This document shows, piece by piece, positions 47,501 through 62,500 of a stretch of 64,000 bases of DNA; the first letter of the stretch is position 1, and the number at the start of each line of letters is the position of its first letter. The translations under genes were made by a program, and so were the position numbers. Source of the DNA: Pogonophryne albipinna (Eukaryota; Chordata; Actinopteri; Perciformes; Artedidraconidae); NCBI GenBank assembly GCA_028583405.1, contig CM053256.1:22727325-22791324 (forward strand), given 5' to 3'. Below the pieces are notes generated by a model that worked only from the letters and a program-made list of their open reading frames with translations, had not been told where the DNA came from and did not search any database.

Positions 47501-50500
47501 CTTTGAGATGAGCCTCAATACAGCAGCACAGCTGAAGGATCCAGCTCCACTGAGTCTGCAGGGCAGCGGTGAAGTCCTGCAAGAGACGTGAAGACAGTGC
47601 ATAAGTCAAGGCAGCCTTGTTAAGGGTAGTACTGTAGCTTTTATACAGCATGTGGAGTATTAAAGGGGCCCTATTTTACTCATTTCCAGGGTCATAACTG
47701 TATTTTGTGCCTCTACTTTGACATGTTTACATGCTTTCATGTTGAAAAAAGTATTTATTTGTCTCATAATGACTGTGCCACAACACCTGCTCTGATTGTT
47801 TAGCTGGCCGGCTCTGTTGTGATTGGTTAACAGCTTAGCGATGTCCCACCCCTTGCCTATCTTGTACAATTTGTTGGAACACTAAACAAAGGATTCTAAA
47901 GGTGGCGCTTCAGGCAGGGGGGGGGGGGGGGTGTGTTGAAGAGAAACCATATACATGCACAATAACATATATAACACTGGGAAAGGAAAACCCAAAAAAG
48001 CATAACAGGGCCTCTTTAATGTCCAAATTGACTAATTAGAGCCCAGTAATCAACTAAGCCTTGTAATGACAGCAATTACCTCAACAGTCTTCTTGCCAGG
48101 ATGTCCATCCCTGACAAGCCTCTCTCCCATGGCCTGCAGATCGTTGACTTTCTTCTCCCTCAGCTCCAGCTCTCGCATTAGACCCTGAACAATGAAAATA
48201 CAAATGTAAATGACTGCAATCTTTGGAGAAAAATCTTTTATTTTATGAATTCACATTAAATGAATTCATCTAAATATCTTCCACTGTCCCCTTTCCTGAA
48301 AAAGCGTACATTTGGGACGAATAATAAGGTTTCTGATTCAAATACAAACTCTTTGATAACACACCGAGTAGTTGTCTTTCTTGGCCGTCATGTTGGGGTT
48401 CTTGTCGCTCCAGTCAAAGTTGACTTCCTCCTCTTCCTTGTCGTTTAACCACATCAGTTCCTTAGTGGAAGCGCTGATGAAGGCGTGGAGCGAATCTAAG
48501 TTCCTCAGACGGGACTTGGAAGAGTTCTGAAAGAACAAAAAACACCCTTCAGATACTAAGAACTACAACTTATAGCATGTGTTACTAAGAACTACCATTT
48601 ATAGCATTTGTATTCAGTGCGGATTGATACATGAAAATATTTACCAGAAGTTTTCCATAGTGAAGGTCCAGTTTACCCATGTAATCTCTGTACGCGCCCT
48701 TGCTGACTGGAGAAATCTGGCTCTGTAGAAGGTAAAGGAATGGTTTACTTTTCAAATCAACTGCACAGCATCAACAGCATAACGTGACAGTGTAAAATCT
48801 CTTCTGATGAGTTACCTCGTCAGCCCTCGCCCGTTCAATCTTGGCGCGGAAGTCCTCTATAGTCTGGTGCAGACCTCTGTGGCTGCCCAGCTGGGACTCC
48901 ACCGAGGGCAGATCAGAGCCCCACTCGGACTCGTTGATGCGGATTTGGTTCTCTTCCACCCAGATTAGGAGGTCTTTGAGATAGTGAAGGGTCACATCGT
49001 CCTTATCAGGCCGCACCTTCGAGGAGCTCTGCTGGATGGTATTGGAACTGGTCCTGGTGACATGGGAAGTGGCGACGGAGGACTTCAGGCGGAGGTTGTA
49101 GTCGGTGCGCAGGTTCACCAGGCGCTCATGGATGCGGTAAACCCTGTGGAGATGAGAGAATTGGAACTGTCTTACATATTTGTCCTATTCCTGCAACTAC
49201 TTGAATGGTATGAGTAATGAGAGGTGCAGAAATAAGTCCTAAAACCCTGGAATGGTGTCCCTCGTCTCAAAGTCAAAGTTTTTTTAAACTTGTTTGACAC
49301 CTGAAATAACGTCTGTGGTTAACACAAGAGAATTAGAAATGTTCATGTTTTGTTCTAAGAGATAACACGTCAGTAAATACCCCGCTCAGGAATATCCGAA
49401 GCTTCTATGTGTCATAGAAACGTTCGTTTCTAGCATAAAAGATATGCGTAGGATGCAGCATTGGTTTTTATTAATGTACAAAGCCATTTTAGGTAAGCTT
49501 CCACTGTACATATGTGCCAGATTTGCTCCAGTTTGTGACTCTTACAACCTCAGATCCAGTGCCTGGATACGGTTCCAGGTTCCTGCTGTGCGGACTGAGG
49601 CTGGGAAAAGGAGTCTTTTTTATTATGATCCTTGGTCTTGGAATGACCTTCAATCACGCCTTGAACTGACGGCACTTGTCCCTATAGCCTGTTTTAAGTT
49701 GAAGTTGTCTGAGGTCCTTACCACCAGCTGCTCTTGCAGTAATAAGTAGTACCTTTCTTACTGTCCTAATGTGCACAATGTCGTGACTGCTTTTCATCTT
49801 TTGTTTACTTAGTTGTGTTCTCTGTATTTTATATGTTTGTGTTATGTGTTATGTGTAACGTTGCTGCCTTCTTGGCCATGTCAGCATTGTAAATGAGATT
49901 TTATCTCAATGCTTTGTATCTGGTTAAATAAAGGTTAAATAAAAATAATAAACTAATTGAGACTACTAAATGTCATCACGCTGAACTTTAGCTGCCTTTA
50001 GCTTTGCCATGGTAACTCGCAGCCGTGGTAACTTGCAGCTATGAACCGTGATGCAGTTTGTTTACTTCTGGCGAATGCATTTATGATTAGAAAATCATAT
50101 AGGGTGTGTATATGTGGAGGTTATCCTGCTGAACAAAACGCTTAAATATCATAAATATATCTTTGCCAAAGGTTGTGTTTTCTGCAATATTTCTAAATCC
50201 AATGGAACAGTTCCATTGCTTTTGGTCAAGAGAGCCCTTGTAATGGTAATTATGGGAGCAATCCAAAAAAATACTTCACCATCGTGTTACTCTATTGCAC
50301 TATTTTATGTCTTTTACTTTTGGCTAATGTGTCTTGCACAAGGACACTTTGACATGTTGACTGGGTTGGGATCGAACTGGTGATCCTCTGATTTGTAGCA
50401 CACTTTGCACCCACCTGCGGTACATCTGCTCGGCCTGAGGGTGGCGCTCGTCCTTAAGAACCTGCACATCGTTGAAGAGAAGGCGGACCTGCTTTTCAGC

Positions 50501-53500
50501 GTTGTCCAGCTCCCTATCCACTTCTGCTGTGTGCTGAGCTGGTTTCCCTGCATTCAGCAGACGGATGTCCTGAAGGGATAGAAGCCAATACAATAATCAA
50601 ATTCAATCTCCTTTTTCAAATGTCATCAAAATGTAATTAAGAAATATATGATCGAACAGAAGTTTATAGTAAGTGTGTGAATGATCTAGTATTCTAAAGT
50701 TTGCAGAGAAATTTAAAATCCCCTTTTTCTTAGGTCACAATGACATAGAAAAAAAGCTGTATGGTTCAAATTATTTTACTCTGGATTATTTCTTCTTGAA
50801 CAAACACAGAAGTATGTATTTCTAATATTAGACCTTAGTAGGACTCACCGTCTGCAGCAGAGCCTCCAAGTGGCTGAGTTGCGTATCGCAAGTCCCTGAC
50901 TCCATCTGGACTTTAGTGACAATCCTCTGGAGCCTCTCAAGTCTGGATATGATAAAAAAAAAAAAAGATTAAGATCAATATTATTAATAACATAATTTTC
51001 CCTGTCCCAACTCCACAGTATAAATGCCATCTTTGGCATTTCTAGGACAAAATCCAATGTTAGACAACCGCGTTGCATTCAGACTACCAGAAGCTAGCGA
51101 TCACTTACAGCCATGAGCGTTGCAGCAAATACTCCAGTTTATGAGGGTCACCCAGAAATGCCATTCCTCTACGCTTTCATAAAGACTACAGTTCCAGCTC
51201 CAAGGACCTCAGTCCTTCTCACTCTCCTATTGTCTCTATTGGAAACAACTCTGCTTGTGTCTCTCTCTCTGTCTGAGACAAAATTGCTTTCTGACAAAGA
51301 CATTTAGTCTGCTCATTCCACATCTCTGAACCATACACAAGGCTATCAGCGTTCGAGATGACCGGGCAATCTTGTGACACCAAACCAGCACATTTTCCAG
51401 GCATGATGCAACGCTCCTCTAAATACATGGAACATTTATAATGTCTCATTCTATTTAATTTCATCCTAATTATATATTTTTTTGTGTCCCATTATGCTGA
51501 ACACATCTCTCTTGTGTTGATAGAAGCCAAATTGTTTATGACAGGAATATTTGGTGCCACTCCTCCTTCCAAAGCAGGAAAATTATGCCATATTTCCGTG
51601 ACTCAAAATATAGGATGGCCAAATAGCATTCCAAGTTGTTTGTTCAATAAGCAACTTTCGTCAAAAGTCAACCAAAATGTCAACCTGACTGAGTTGCAGT
51701 TTACATCCATTTCTGTTAAAATTGTCATTGGTACATCATTTTTGTCTTATTAGACATTTGAGTAATATTGTCATATTTAGCATATGCTTTCTTGAGTTAT
51801 AGCAAACATGCGTTTATGAAGTCACAGATACTTTTAAACACAAAATGTAATAATTTCATTATTGAGTCCCAGTGAATGATCATATTTTAAAGAAATACCC
51901 TTTACGCATTTCTTAGATATCACGCTCACGAAAAAAAAGTGGACGGACAACATTGGACACATTTTGCTGGCACTGGGGTCTACTAAATAAATAATTGGCA
52001 ATGATATATTTTTGCTATACCTTTTTGAGCATAGCTTTGGTGATGTTGGAAGTGTTGCAGGACAGCTAGCTAGCTTCATTATCTTTATGCTAAAGCTAGG
52101 CTACGAGGAATCTTTTACTTAGTAGCTTAATATTAAATGTCTTATTTATATAAAATGGTGTCCTGTAAACATTTTAGTCCTTGTTTAGACAAGTAGAATC
52201 ACAATTGGAATCATAAATATATAAATATATGCTAACCTCTCAAACTCTATCCTGAGCAGCCGTTCTCTTTCCAGGATGGCCACGTGAAGTCGACCCCATT
52301 CTTTCTCCACATCAATGGGATGGTAGCCCGGAGGGACCTTCACCTGACCAGCCTGCACGGCACTCTGTGGGCAGGTGGAAAGAAGAATGCATAAGCCATA
52401 ACTCAATAGAACAGAGTACAATAAAACACACAATAATAGAACATTAGCGGTTAGCTTGCCTCAAAGGTCTGGTAGATGTGTTTAGTCCGGTTCTTGTCAG
52501 TCTCTTTCACTGGCAGCTCGGTCTCCTTGAACTTTGAAAACTGGCGCCAAAGAATCTTAAGAAAAAAACACACACATTGAAAATTATAATTATAATCATG
52601 TTTGTTATTATGGTAGTAATGTTTTATAAATTTAAACAATTTACATGTCCCTTTTTTTGCCCCTCAAAAATGTGCTTTAGATCCCAGACAAGAATACTCT
52701 TCTATTCCTTTACAGAACAAATCCTAAAACCTTGACTTTACTTAAATGACACAACGTTGTACTTGTGAAATGATCTTGGAATCCTAATTTCGTAAACAGA
52801 ATGATTAAATTAACACATTACGCTATAGTGAGTACACAGTGACTTGCCGTCCTCCATTTGTTCCTTCCCATGACTGGTGTTAACTGAGTTGGAACTTATG
52901 AGTCAAATAACTTCCCTCCCTGTATTATGTAAGTAAAATGTTATTCTCTAACCAGACATAACTGTGTTAAAGCAGCACAAGAAAAGTTACTTTTGCAGAT
53001 GCTTTGACTTCAAAAGATAATTAAACCAAAGGTTTGCACTATGCTTTTTTTTTGCAGCAGACACAGGGAGTGGCACCGTTGTCATTCTCCTCGGGATTAT
53101 GCTTTTGTCTGCCTTCTGGCTTCTTTTTCTCAGCACTGCCCCGCCCTCTCTACGGGACAACAACAACTGCAAATACAGTTGCCTTTATCTGCCAAAAGCT
53201 AGACATGATATAAGTGTGTTCTTTGATCTAACATTGGAAACCTATTATTTTTTACAATAATAAACACATTCACTTACTTAGATATACATTTACATGACAT
53301 ACTTCACTTTTAGCAGCCCAACCCTTTAAAACTGTGCAATTCAGCATTAATATTATACTAATCGTAATGCACCACTGTTTGTATTGAAATATACATGTTA
53401 TGTATTCTAGTACAATATGCACATTTTTACTTCTTATGTTTATAAATATTAAACATTTTCATTCTATTTAATTGTATCTTTAATTGGACATTTTACTTCA

Positions 53501-56500
53501 ACATGTCATTTATATATTTTTACTGCACATTTGAACTTTTTCAGTAACTTATTACTTTTCATCAATATATTTATTTGTATTCAAATGTTTTACTCGTTTC
53601 TTTAAATAACCTGTAAATGTATTTACATTGAGGAACTGTCACAAAATCGAATTTCCCCCAGAATAAACCATACATTCTGATTCTGAATGATTTTCACAAA
53701 GAGCATTGAGGAAGAACATAAAATAATATTTTGCTATTTATTGTTGCTCGACTATAAACGTATTTAAGACAAATCTCAAGCCGAGAGGCTTAAAATCAGC
53801 ATATCATCTCACCTCGATCTCCTCATAGCTGGCGGGGAACTTCCTCTCCCCGAAGATCGTGACATGGTGGCGGATCCACTGGAGCAGAAGAGTCACCAGC
53901 TCGTAGTATTCCTGCCAGCGCAGCTCCAGCTCCTGCAGCCGACACAGCAGAACAAACACAGTCGTTTAACCACAACAGACAGGAGGGCGCTTATTCTCCT
54001 GCGTCGCAATGTTCCCTCTAGCTAAACTCAATTAGGTACGGAACAATCCAGGTCTTGTGTGAGTGGAAAAGGAGGTAGATGGTGGAGAAGGGGTGGATAA
54101 AATGGGGGATAAGGTGGAGGAGACAATGCTGCGAGACAGACAGACCGCATGATATTTCTTCAGTTCTCCCATGTTCCAAAAGTGTATGCAGTTATAAGAA
54201 AGAAAAGTCAAGTTAAAAACATTTGTGTAACCAAGAATAATTGTGTGCTATTTCATTGCATATGGCATAGATTATGGTAATTGTTTACTTACATTTAGAA
54301 CATTTCACATCAGCTCATATAATAAGTCCTGAATTAAAAATTCTAGTTTTTAAATTACAATGTTAAGATTGTTTTACTTATTGTTTACTTTACTAAAATA
54401 AAGAGCAATCACTCTATGTTAAAGGAAATGTTTCAAGGGTTTAACATTTGAAAAAGGCTAGTTATGATCATAGCTTAAGTTGGATGAAATATTTTACTTG
54501 GGGAAAGTTGAAAATAATAATATTACATAATATTTTAATGCCATCTTCATTATTGGTGTGTTACATTTTTGGGAACATAGTAATAAATCGCAGTTATTTT
54601 TGTACTGTAAAGACATCAGAGCAACATTTTTAAAGTGAGGCACAAGGGTTACAATTAGGATTTAAATACAACAAGAAATTAAATGCCCCAGCATGTCATT
54701 AGTGTGTGTGAATACACTACCACAGCAATAGCAGTATGTTTTGTGTAAACAAATAATAAGTGATAAAGGATCTTAACCCCTTTAGCTTACGTATTGTAAA
54801 CACTACAGGAAGCTTATTTACTATTTATTTGGTTTCACAAGACTCCTTTTATATGTTTTCTTTTTTGGAAGCATTATAAAACAGTGCTAACAAAAGCTTT
54901 TTTAGAAGCAGAGTCACAAGCCTCTTCAGGTTTGATTCAATCTGATCAAGCAATCAAAAAGATCAAATTACGGCCCGTCCACACAGCGGCGTGCTTTGAA
55001 GCTTCACCATTCACTTTGAATGGGGTGACGTCACTTTTCGCCGAACTGCATCGCGGGAAGCGACGCGGAGCGTTGCTAGCGTGGCTCGCTGCAAAAGTTG
55101 AGCAATGTTCAACTTTTGACGCCTCGGCAGAAGCGCCAGCCAATCGAATCATATATGCCAGTACAAGCTCTAGCCAATCAAACCGCTGCTTGTGTGTCAG
55201 AGGCGGGAGATCATGTGATTGGTTGTTGGTCGAGTTTCAGACACGCACGCCGCTGTGTGGACGGGCCGTTATAGCAACCATTTGTGTATTTTGAGCTTGC
55301 ATTACCTTTTGCTTAAAGGGACAGTTCAACCCAAAAATGTTTTGATTGCGAGCCTACCAAACTACACCCACCAACAAGTAAAAATAAACACGCCTGCCGC
55401 TTCCCCTCCTCTCTCCTCGGTTTCCCTCCTCAACTCCTCCGCTCGCATCTCCTGTGGGCTGGACTTAGACACAAGGATAGGAGTCGAGGAGGGGAGTCGA
55501 GGAGGGGAATTAGAGAAATTAGAAACCTTCAATGACTAGCTGGATGGAATAAGTTCTGCTTACGCTAGATCTGGCGCCATCATGTACATCCATCCTTGGC
55601 ATGACATCATACAGGGATGATACGTAAGTGATGATGGACTTCTCGTCAGGGTGTGGAACATCCACATCTGAAAGTAGAAGTAGAAATTGGATTATATCAT
55701 TATTTCAAATTGAAAATGTATAACAAATGTCAGTAACTCATAGTAATATCACAGCAAACACGTAACATTATGCTGAATAAAACTATTATTAAAAACATAA
55801 CTCTGGTGTTTCATATAAATCGACTTAGGCCAAATCTTACCCTCGGGGTCCAGGAGGCGTGTCACTCCCAGGTCTCTCTCTGCCACATTGAAGGCTTGTT
55901 CCAGGTTCTCTTGGTTGGACTGTTGGTACACTCTGCCCATGTCAATGAGTCTGGGACTGGGGGAACACAAAAATGGACGATTAATTACCAACTGGGTACA
56001 GGAAGGTGTGTACGTTATAATAATATTCTAATATGCAGTGATAGGACACACACTTAGAGTTCCCATTGCAACACTGCCATTATACTTTGGATGGCAATGT
56101 ATAAGTGTTCAAGTTTGTGCATAGTGTTGTACTTTGGATACAGAAATACAATTTTACACTAGGGAAATGGGATGGGATAGAGGGCTCATAACATTAACAC
56201 GTGATCTAATAGGGCCATTTTAGTTTTGGTCTTTTACGTTCTATTTTTTGGCAAATGCATATGGTGTAACTATTGGCAAAGGTTTGTAGACTTCTTTTTG
56301 TCCAAAAAGATGGATCTTAGCTCACATGAAAATTCAACTCAACAAAAAAAAACTGTATAGCCAAAACTATAAGACCCTTGAGAACAAGAATGTCCCATTT
56401 GAAACCCATTAAAACAAAAAATGTCCAACCCATGGCCACAACAGCATACAATCATCCATTATATTCCTAGCGTTTCACTTTCATAGATGTGGGTCCAATT

Positions 56501-59500
56501 TTTGTTGGACTTTTCCAACAGATTGAGTTATTTGTCACGCTTTCCCAATTAGCAAATACATGCTGTTCCATGGTTTTCACTAGGGGCTTTACTTCTGTAT
56601 TACGTTTTTGAAATGCATCAATTTCAATTTGGTTGCCTCTTTGACAATGACACTCCTTGTGATTATATTATTTTATTTAGTTTTTGGCTCGTAATAACAT
56701 TTGCCTTCGACAACTGGCATCTATAGGGATACAATTCTGAACATTTGGGACTGAAGATCTGGACTGAACATGGGGAAATATGTTACACAGTGCAATAGAA
56801 AAAATGTGAATACATAACATACTGTGGTAGTTTCTTTGACTTCAACTCATCTATACAGATCCACTTTCTTTTATCGTATAACACGAATAGCAGCAGTTGC
56901 TGTGCTTTTTCAAGACCATCTGCCAATGGCAACCTGTTAATAAAAAGCCCACTTGTTGTCTTTCTGATGGACCGGCACGAGCACCTGCCTTTTTGTCCTC
57001 TGGGTGTTTGAATATCTCTGGCAGATGTCATCTGTAGGTCAAATGTAAATTATAGAGAAGCTAATGTAATCAAAGCTGACATGCGGGAAGTAGGCACCCA
57101 CCCACAATTTGACTGCATGAACAGACAAAAGGTCACGCATTGCAGAAACTCATCTTCAAGGCATGCATATTTGCATATTTGAACTTTCATAAACAGCTTT
57201 AAAAGCATTTCTAAATCCAACATATTAAACTGTGTAATGCATATCCATTACAGTACTGATTTTGACATTTACTAAGCAAATACAATATGTTGACAAAAAA
57301 AGCTTCATACGCCTGCCTGATGCAAAAAGTGGAACGTCCTGCATTACGTCCAGAAACCGGAGAATCCTCCACATGGCGAGTTTCTCGTACAGAGTATTGC
57401 TTTGTTGGCCTAGAGGACGTCTTCTGTCCCTCTCTTCCATGAAAACTGAGGGACCTCCATCCATGGCCCAGTTTGTCGCTGCTGGAGCGGGCCCCTGAGC
57501 GGGCCCCTGAGCTTTGGGAGCCCAATCCTGAGTCCCAGGAGGATCCCTCTGACGGGATATCCTCGCACAACATGACCACCCGGTTTTCGACATTGCTGGC
57601 GGATCCTGACCTGCCACCGATGAAGCCCAGGCTTCCCTTCTTCTTCTTAGACTTCTTTCTTAAACTGAGCATCGTAAAAATCTACCATATAGTCCAATTA
57701 AATACGGCAGGGGCTGGCTTCAGCTAACTCATCCTTTAAAGGCTTGATGGTTCAATCCATCCAATCCATAGTCAAACATGTCCATAGTCATGTGAAGATC
57801 CCCTTAATCCTTCTGAAACAGCTATATGCCACCTAAACTTAACCGTAGCTTTGGAAGTCACTAAACCTTCTTCCATAAAACCCTGGACACTCTCGAATTC
57901 TCATGATGAACGCATTTTCCGGGCCCTTAACTTTGCCTCAACACAAAGTAATGCCACAGTTTTCATGCAGCAGCCACTGAGTGCTACAGTTACGCCCACA
58001 CCGCACCCCTGACCGCTTTGAAATGCAGCACTAATCTAGCCCCAGGTGTCTCCAAAAAGGGAAAAGAAGTCCAGGTTCAAGCTTCATTTCAAGGAAACCT
58101 GCCCTTGCAGGCATCTCTTTCTCTCAATGCATAATGGCTCCAAAGAATCATTCTCAGCATTTAACTTTCCCTTAAAGCCACTTTGATTTCGGCACTCCTT
58201 TGCATGAAGCCCAAATAATTATGTTGTGTTGACATATCTTCCTGAGAAAGAAATGCAATTTCGTTTCCCAGGATGCTCCCACACAAAGCAATCCTAACCG
58301 CTAATTTAGCTATAAAGACACACAACAATTTAAGTGGGATTATGATATTTGGTTTCAGAGTCCATATTTGACTTTTTATCAATAGGTTTCCAAACAATCT
58401 AATAAACTAATCATGTTTAATAGAGGATTTATAATATCAAGGTGGTACAGGATGACTCATCTCCAACGCCTAACTTTGGTATGTCTAGCCTAAAGGCCTG
58501 TCATGTTTATGGAGATGCATTATGATTTAGCTTTTATTAAAGCAGTAGTGCTGTCATATACAGACAGGTAGAATATAAATTTGGTCCTCGAGCCAAACAC
58601 ACTGCGGAAAAAATAAATAAATGCAAATACATACAACACTAGCAAATGAACATGTCCAGAATGTCGAAGTGCTACAAGAAGTCCACAATGCATTGGTGTT
58701 GCCAGGGGACACTTACATGTAATGCACTTGGCTAGAACGCTTTGTTCTCAGTGCTTTAGGTTGTCATCCTTCATTTAGGAAATTAATAAAGTCAAATATC
58801 CGTCTTTAACATTTTGGTCTCATGATATAGATATCTGCTATCTGCTGTTGACCTAGCATTAGCATTTTTGCTAATATTATATCTGAATCATGGGATCACA
58901 CAAAAAATGTTAATAACTTAATAAGACACAAACTGCAGCAGAACAAGCGTATCACAGCCATGTGCGTCACTTGTTAGTGTCCCCTGTTGCGTTGAGAACA
59001 ATTGCATCGCTATTTCTGAATTATGCTTGTTTTGTTTGTGTTGCTTCCCTGTTTTTCTACCTGATTAAACAGACAGGCGTGCATGTTATTTATTGAAGCC
59101 CTAGTGCAACAACATGGAGGTTATGCACTATTTAATCTATACAGCACTATCTTTCCATTAAAATTAATTAGATACAATACTGTAAAGAATCAAAACAATG
59201 CCTTGGTTATCAGCTACACAATTTAGATGTGAGCTCTTGTCAATAACAAGAGTGGGATTTAATTACAGAGCGTGTCATTTGACTTTTGGCAGAGCGCCCA
59301 GATCCCACTCCTGTGTCACTGCACTCACTATTAAACAAAACCCATAGGTGGTAGCATGTCCAGACAAGACTGAAAACTGCTGTCTTTTCATGTTTCAATT
59401 TGACATTTTACTCTATATATTTAGCTGACTATTGTAATCTGCATGCAACTACAAATTGCATTCCTGCTGATCACACAACAACTCAGCAAATAAAGCCCCC

Positions 59501-62500
59501 ACTCACTGGTGTTTGTGGATGACAGCGTTGAAGAGCTTGCCGTCCCTCCAGCTGGTGGTGAAGTTATCACAGCGGATGTTCTGGTAGCCGTCCGTCATCC
59601 TCTGGGACCAGCACAGCAGCTTCTCCTTGGCCGTCATGTCCTCTGACAGGCCATTGATCTGAATATCTGAGATCTAAAATATATAGATAATACATTGTCA
59701 GGAGGGTGGATAACTTGTTAATAATCCATATTGGAGTAATGTGGAGGAATGAGTTAGTGGAAACCATAAGATGCTGAACAGATTCACCAGACACCCATTG
59801 TTAATTTTCAACGATGTTAATGTCTTCATTAGTCCTAATCGACATCTGTATAACAAGATCACTTTATATTTGTGGTAGGTATTAAGGGGAAGGGGTTTTT
59901 ATTATTCTTTTTTTTTGTATGTATTGCCTTTCAAAGTATCCTCCTCTAACATATCTGACCTGCAAATATTTATTTCAATTAGAAATAATCTTTATTTTTT
60001 AAATCTTAGTAACCGCTTTCTATGCAACCATGTCTGTAACGCATAATAGACATACTTATGTGATTATTATTATTAATGTATTATGCATTATAATTAGATT
60101 ATTATTATTATTATTATGTAGTCATTGTTTGCTTTTAGTAAAGTTCTACAAAAGTGCAATTATTACACTATCATTTATGTCAGTATGTGATCAGCAGTTA
60201 TAAAGTATTATTACATTTATCCTAACATGCTTTATAATGGATAGTGTTAATTGTTATAAAGCATCATGAATATGTATGACTACTTAGCTAAATATATATA
60301 CGTCACTATATGCTGATTATAATACATTAATAGAACGTTTATAAGGAATAATAGAGAAGCCATTTAGAACGTGCTAAGGGGAGGAAATGGTGTTGTGTCA
60401 TATTTCTGAGTTTTTGTTTGCTTCAAAAAGCATGTCAGCTAAATACAATACATGTCTACGATCTGATAAAGGATTAGAGTTACTCTTTAATATCAAATCT
60501 TCTCTCCACTTTTGTTTACCTCAGGTCGTACTAAATCCTATTATCTGTCTAAATGTAATTCTCTGAGGATAATCACATTGTGGGATTTCAAACTACGTTA
60601 CACGAGGAAAGGGGAATTTTCCACTCCTATGACTCACCGTAGCCAACACCCGGCTATTCTCCTCTTGATTCTATCAACGGATAAAGACTCAGGGAACATT
60701 GCTCATAATGTAATACAATGGCACCTTCACCAGAGCACCCCTCACCCCCCTCTCACCACCAATGCCTCCTTTATTCCCCATGATAAAGGCAATCAGAATC
60801 ATCTGATATAAAAAGGTGTGGTCCAGCATAATAAGGCTGATGCCAGGGGAATTCTGCTTGGCATACACAGGAAAAGGTTATAAGGGATATGTTTGGGAGT
60901 ATAGCATGAAATCAAGTACACTCCTGACACACCCTCCTCTTGGGATTTAGCGGGAAAGTGACTCATACTAACACACCCTGATGGTGTTTTATTACTTTAG
61001 ACTGTTGCCAATTTCTTGAATACTTCCACAATTGGAAAGATATGGTAATTATACTGTTTTTCGATTGGAGAATTCCACTTTTAAGATACATTTCGAAGAG
61101 CAGACTCCATTCTGATTGGTTCCCGGTAGATGGGGAAACAGCAGCTGACAGGCGTTGATCCCAGAGATAGAGAGGGATAATAAAACATAACACAAAACTG
61201 ACAGAGGAGGAGACCTGGAAGTGGAGAATGATGGTCCATATTAGGCCCAGGGTCAGCTTGGGGTTCCCATCTGCGATGTCGTCGTTTCTGATGTTAACCA
61301 GCTTGACCTGAGAAAAAGAAAACAAGGTGATACTCACGTGAAAACACAATGAGTTGTCTGGTGTCATGCTATTGGAAGTGTTTGGTCGTGTTTAGGGTAT
61401 TGATTTATGTGTCATACCTGTCTGTGTCTGAGGAAGTCCAGTGCTATCTGTACATTCTGCAGTTTGTGGAATCGCATGCGACCCTTTTCCCTGGGCTGAG
61501 AGAAGAGAACAAAAGATAGTCAGTCACATGAAAGACGTTGAGTTGAACCACTTGGTATACTGATGGTGTAGGAGAACAAAACGTTTTACGGACAGAGAAA
61601 TACTTGGGAAGGAAAACTGAAAATAAGACATTTAACAGGAAGGACAAGAACCAGTGAATCTTGGAAAATTCTTCTAAACAAATAATTCAGGTGGGTCAGT
61701 GTTGTGATTGAATCAAACATTTGTACATTCTATTTAATTTGAACTGATACTGTGTTTAACACGTATAGGGAAAAAAGTATAATGTTGGATTTATAAACCT
61801 TTTTGAATATTTATTACAACAGCATAATTATAGCTTCCACTGATTCATAGTTTTGTATTATTCAAGTCAGCTGACTGCAAGCTTATCTTAGCTTGTTTTC
61901 CTTTGAACTTCAAATATAAATCAGCAAAGTACTTATCAGAGCAAACTCCCTAAACAAATACAAACACTGCTATGCAAAACAAAGTATTGTTTTTATCCAG
62001 CTGCTACATGCTAAAAGCAAGCCTGTGAATGACCGAAACAGTTGAATCGCCATGAAGGAGGTCCAGATACCATGCACAGCCAGATCACTGAGAAAGCGCG
62101 GATGAGTTATAATAAGAAGAAGAAACAAAAAGGATGTCTACTATAAGTTATCAACCCACTCACCAACCGAGCGCTCCTGCCCACGTCTTTCTCCCTCGGC
62201 TAGCCCCACCAAGAGCAGTGCAAAGAGAGGAGGCCAGGCGGCAAAGATGGACACACAGAGGAAGGTTATAAGAAGGAAAAAAGTAAAGGAGGAAGAGAAG
62301 GAGTAGAGAAGGAACATCAGAAAGAAGTACAGCTCACACACACAGGCCAAGGTGGGGTTAATGTGTCAAGGCTATGGAAGCGTTCAGAAGATGAGCAGAG
62401 GCGGTGGACGCAGCAATGATGACTTCAGCAAAGAAGCTTCTGTACACATCTGAGCCCTAGGGTAATCAAATCAATAAAGTATCCAGTGGCTGACTTTGAA

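Noticed and set aside
54884..55294. 136-codon plus-strand open frame in a plectin intron
   Set aside because: It lies mostly inside the Harbinger-like MITE and is not a transposase.
57225..57617. Second minus-strand frame overlapping the alternative first exon
   Set aside because: A shifted shadow of the MLSLRKK frame. Its phase at the donor does not fit the next plectin exon.
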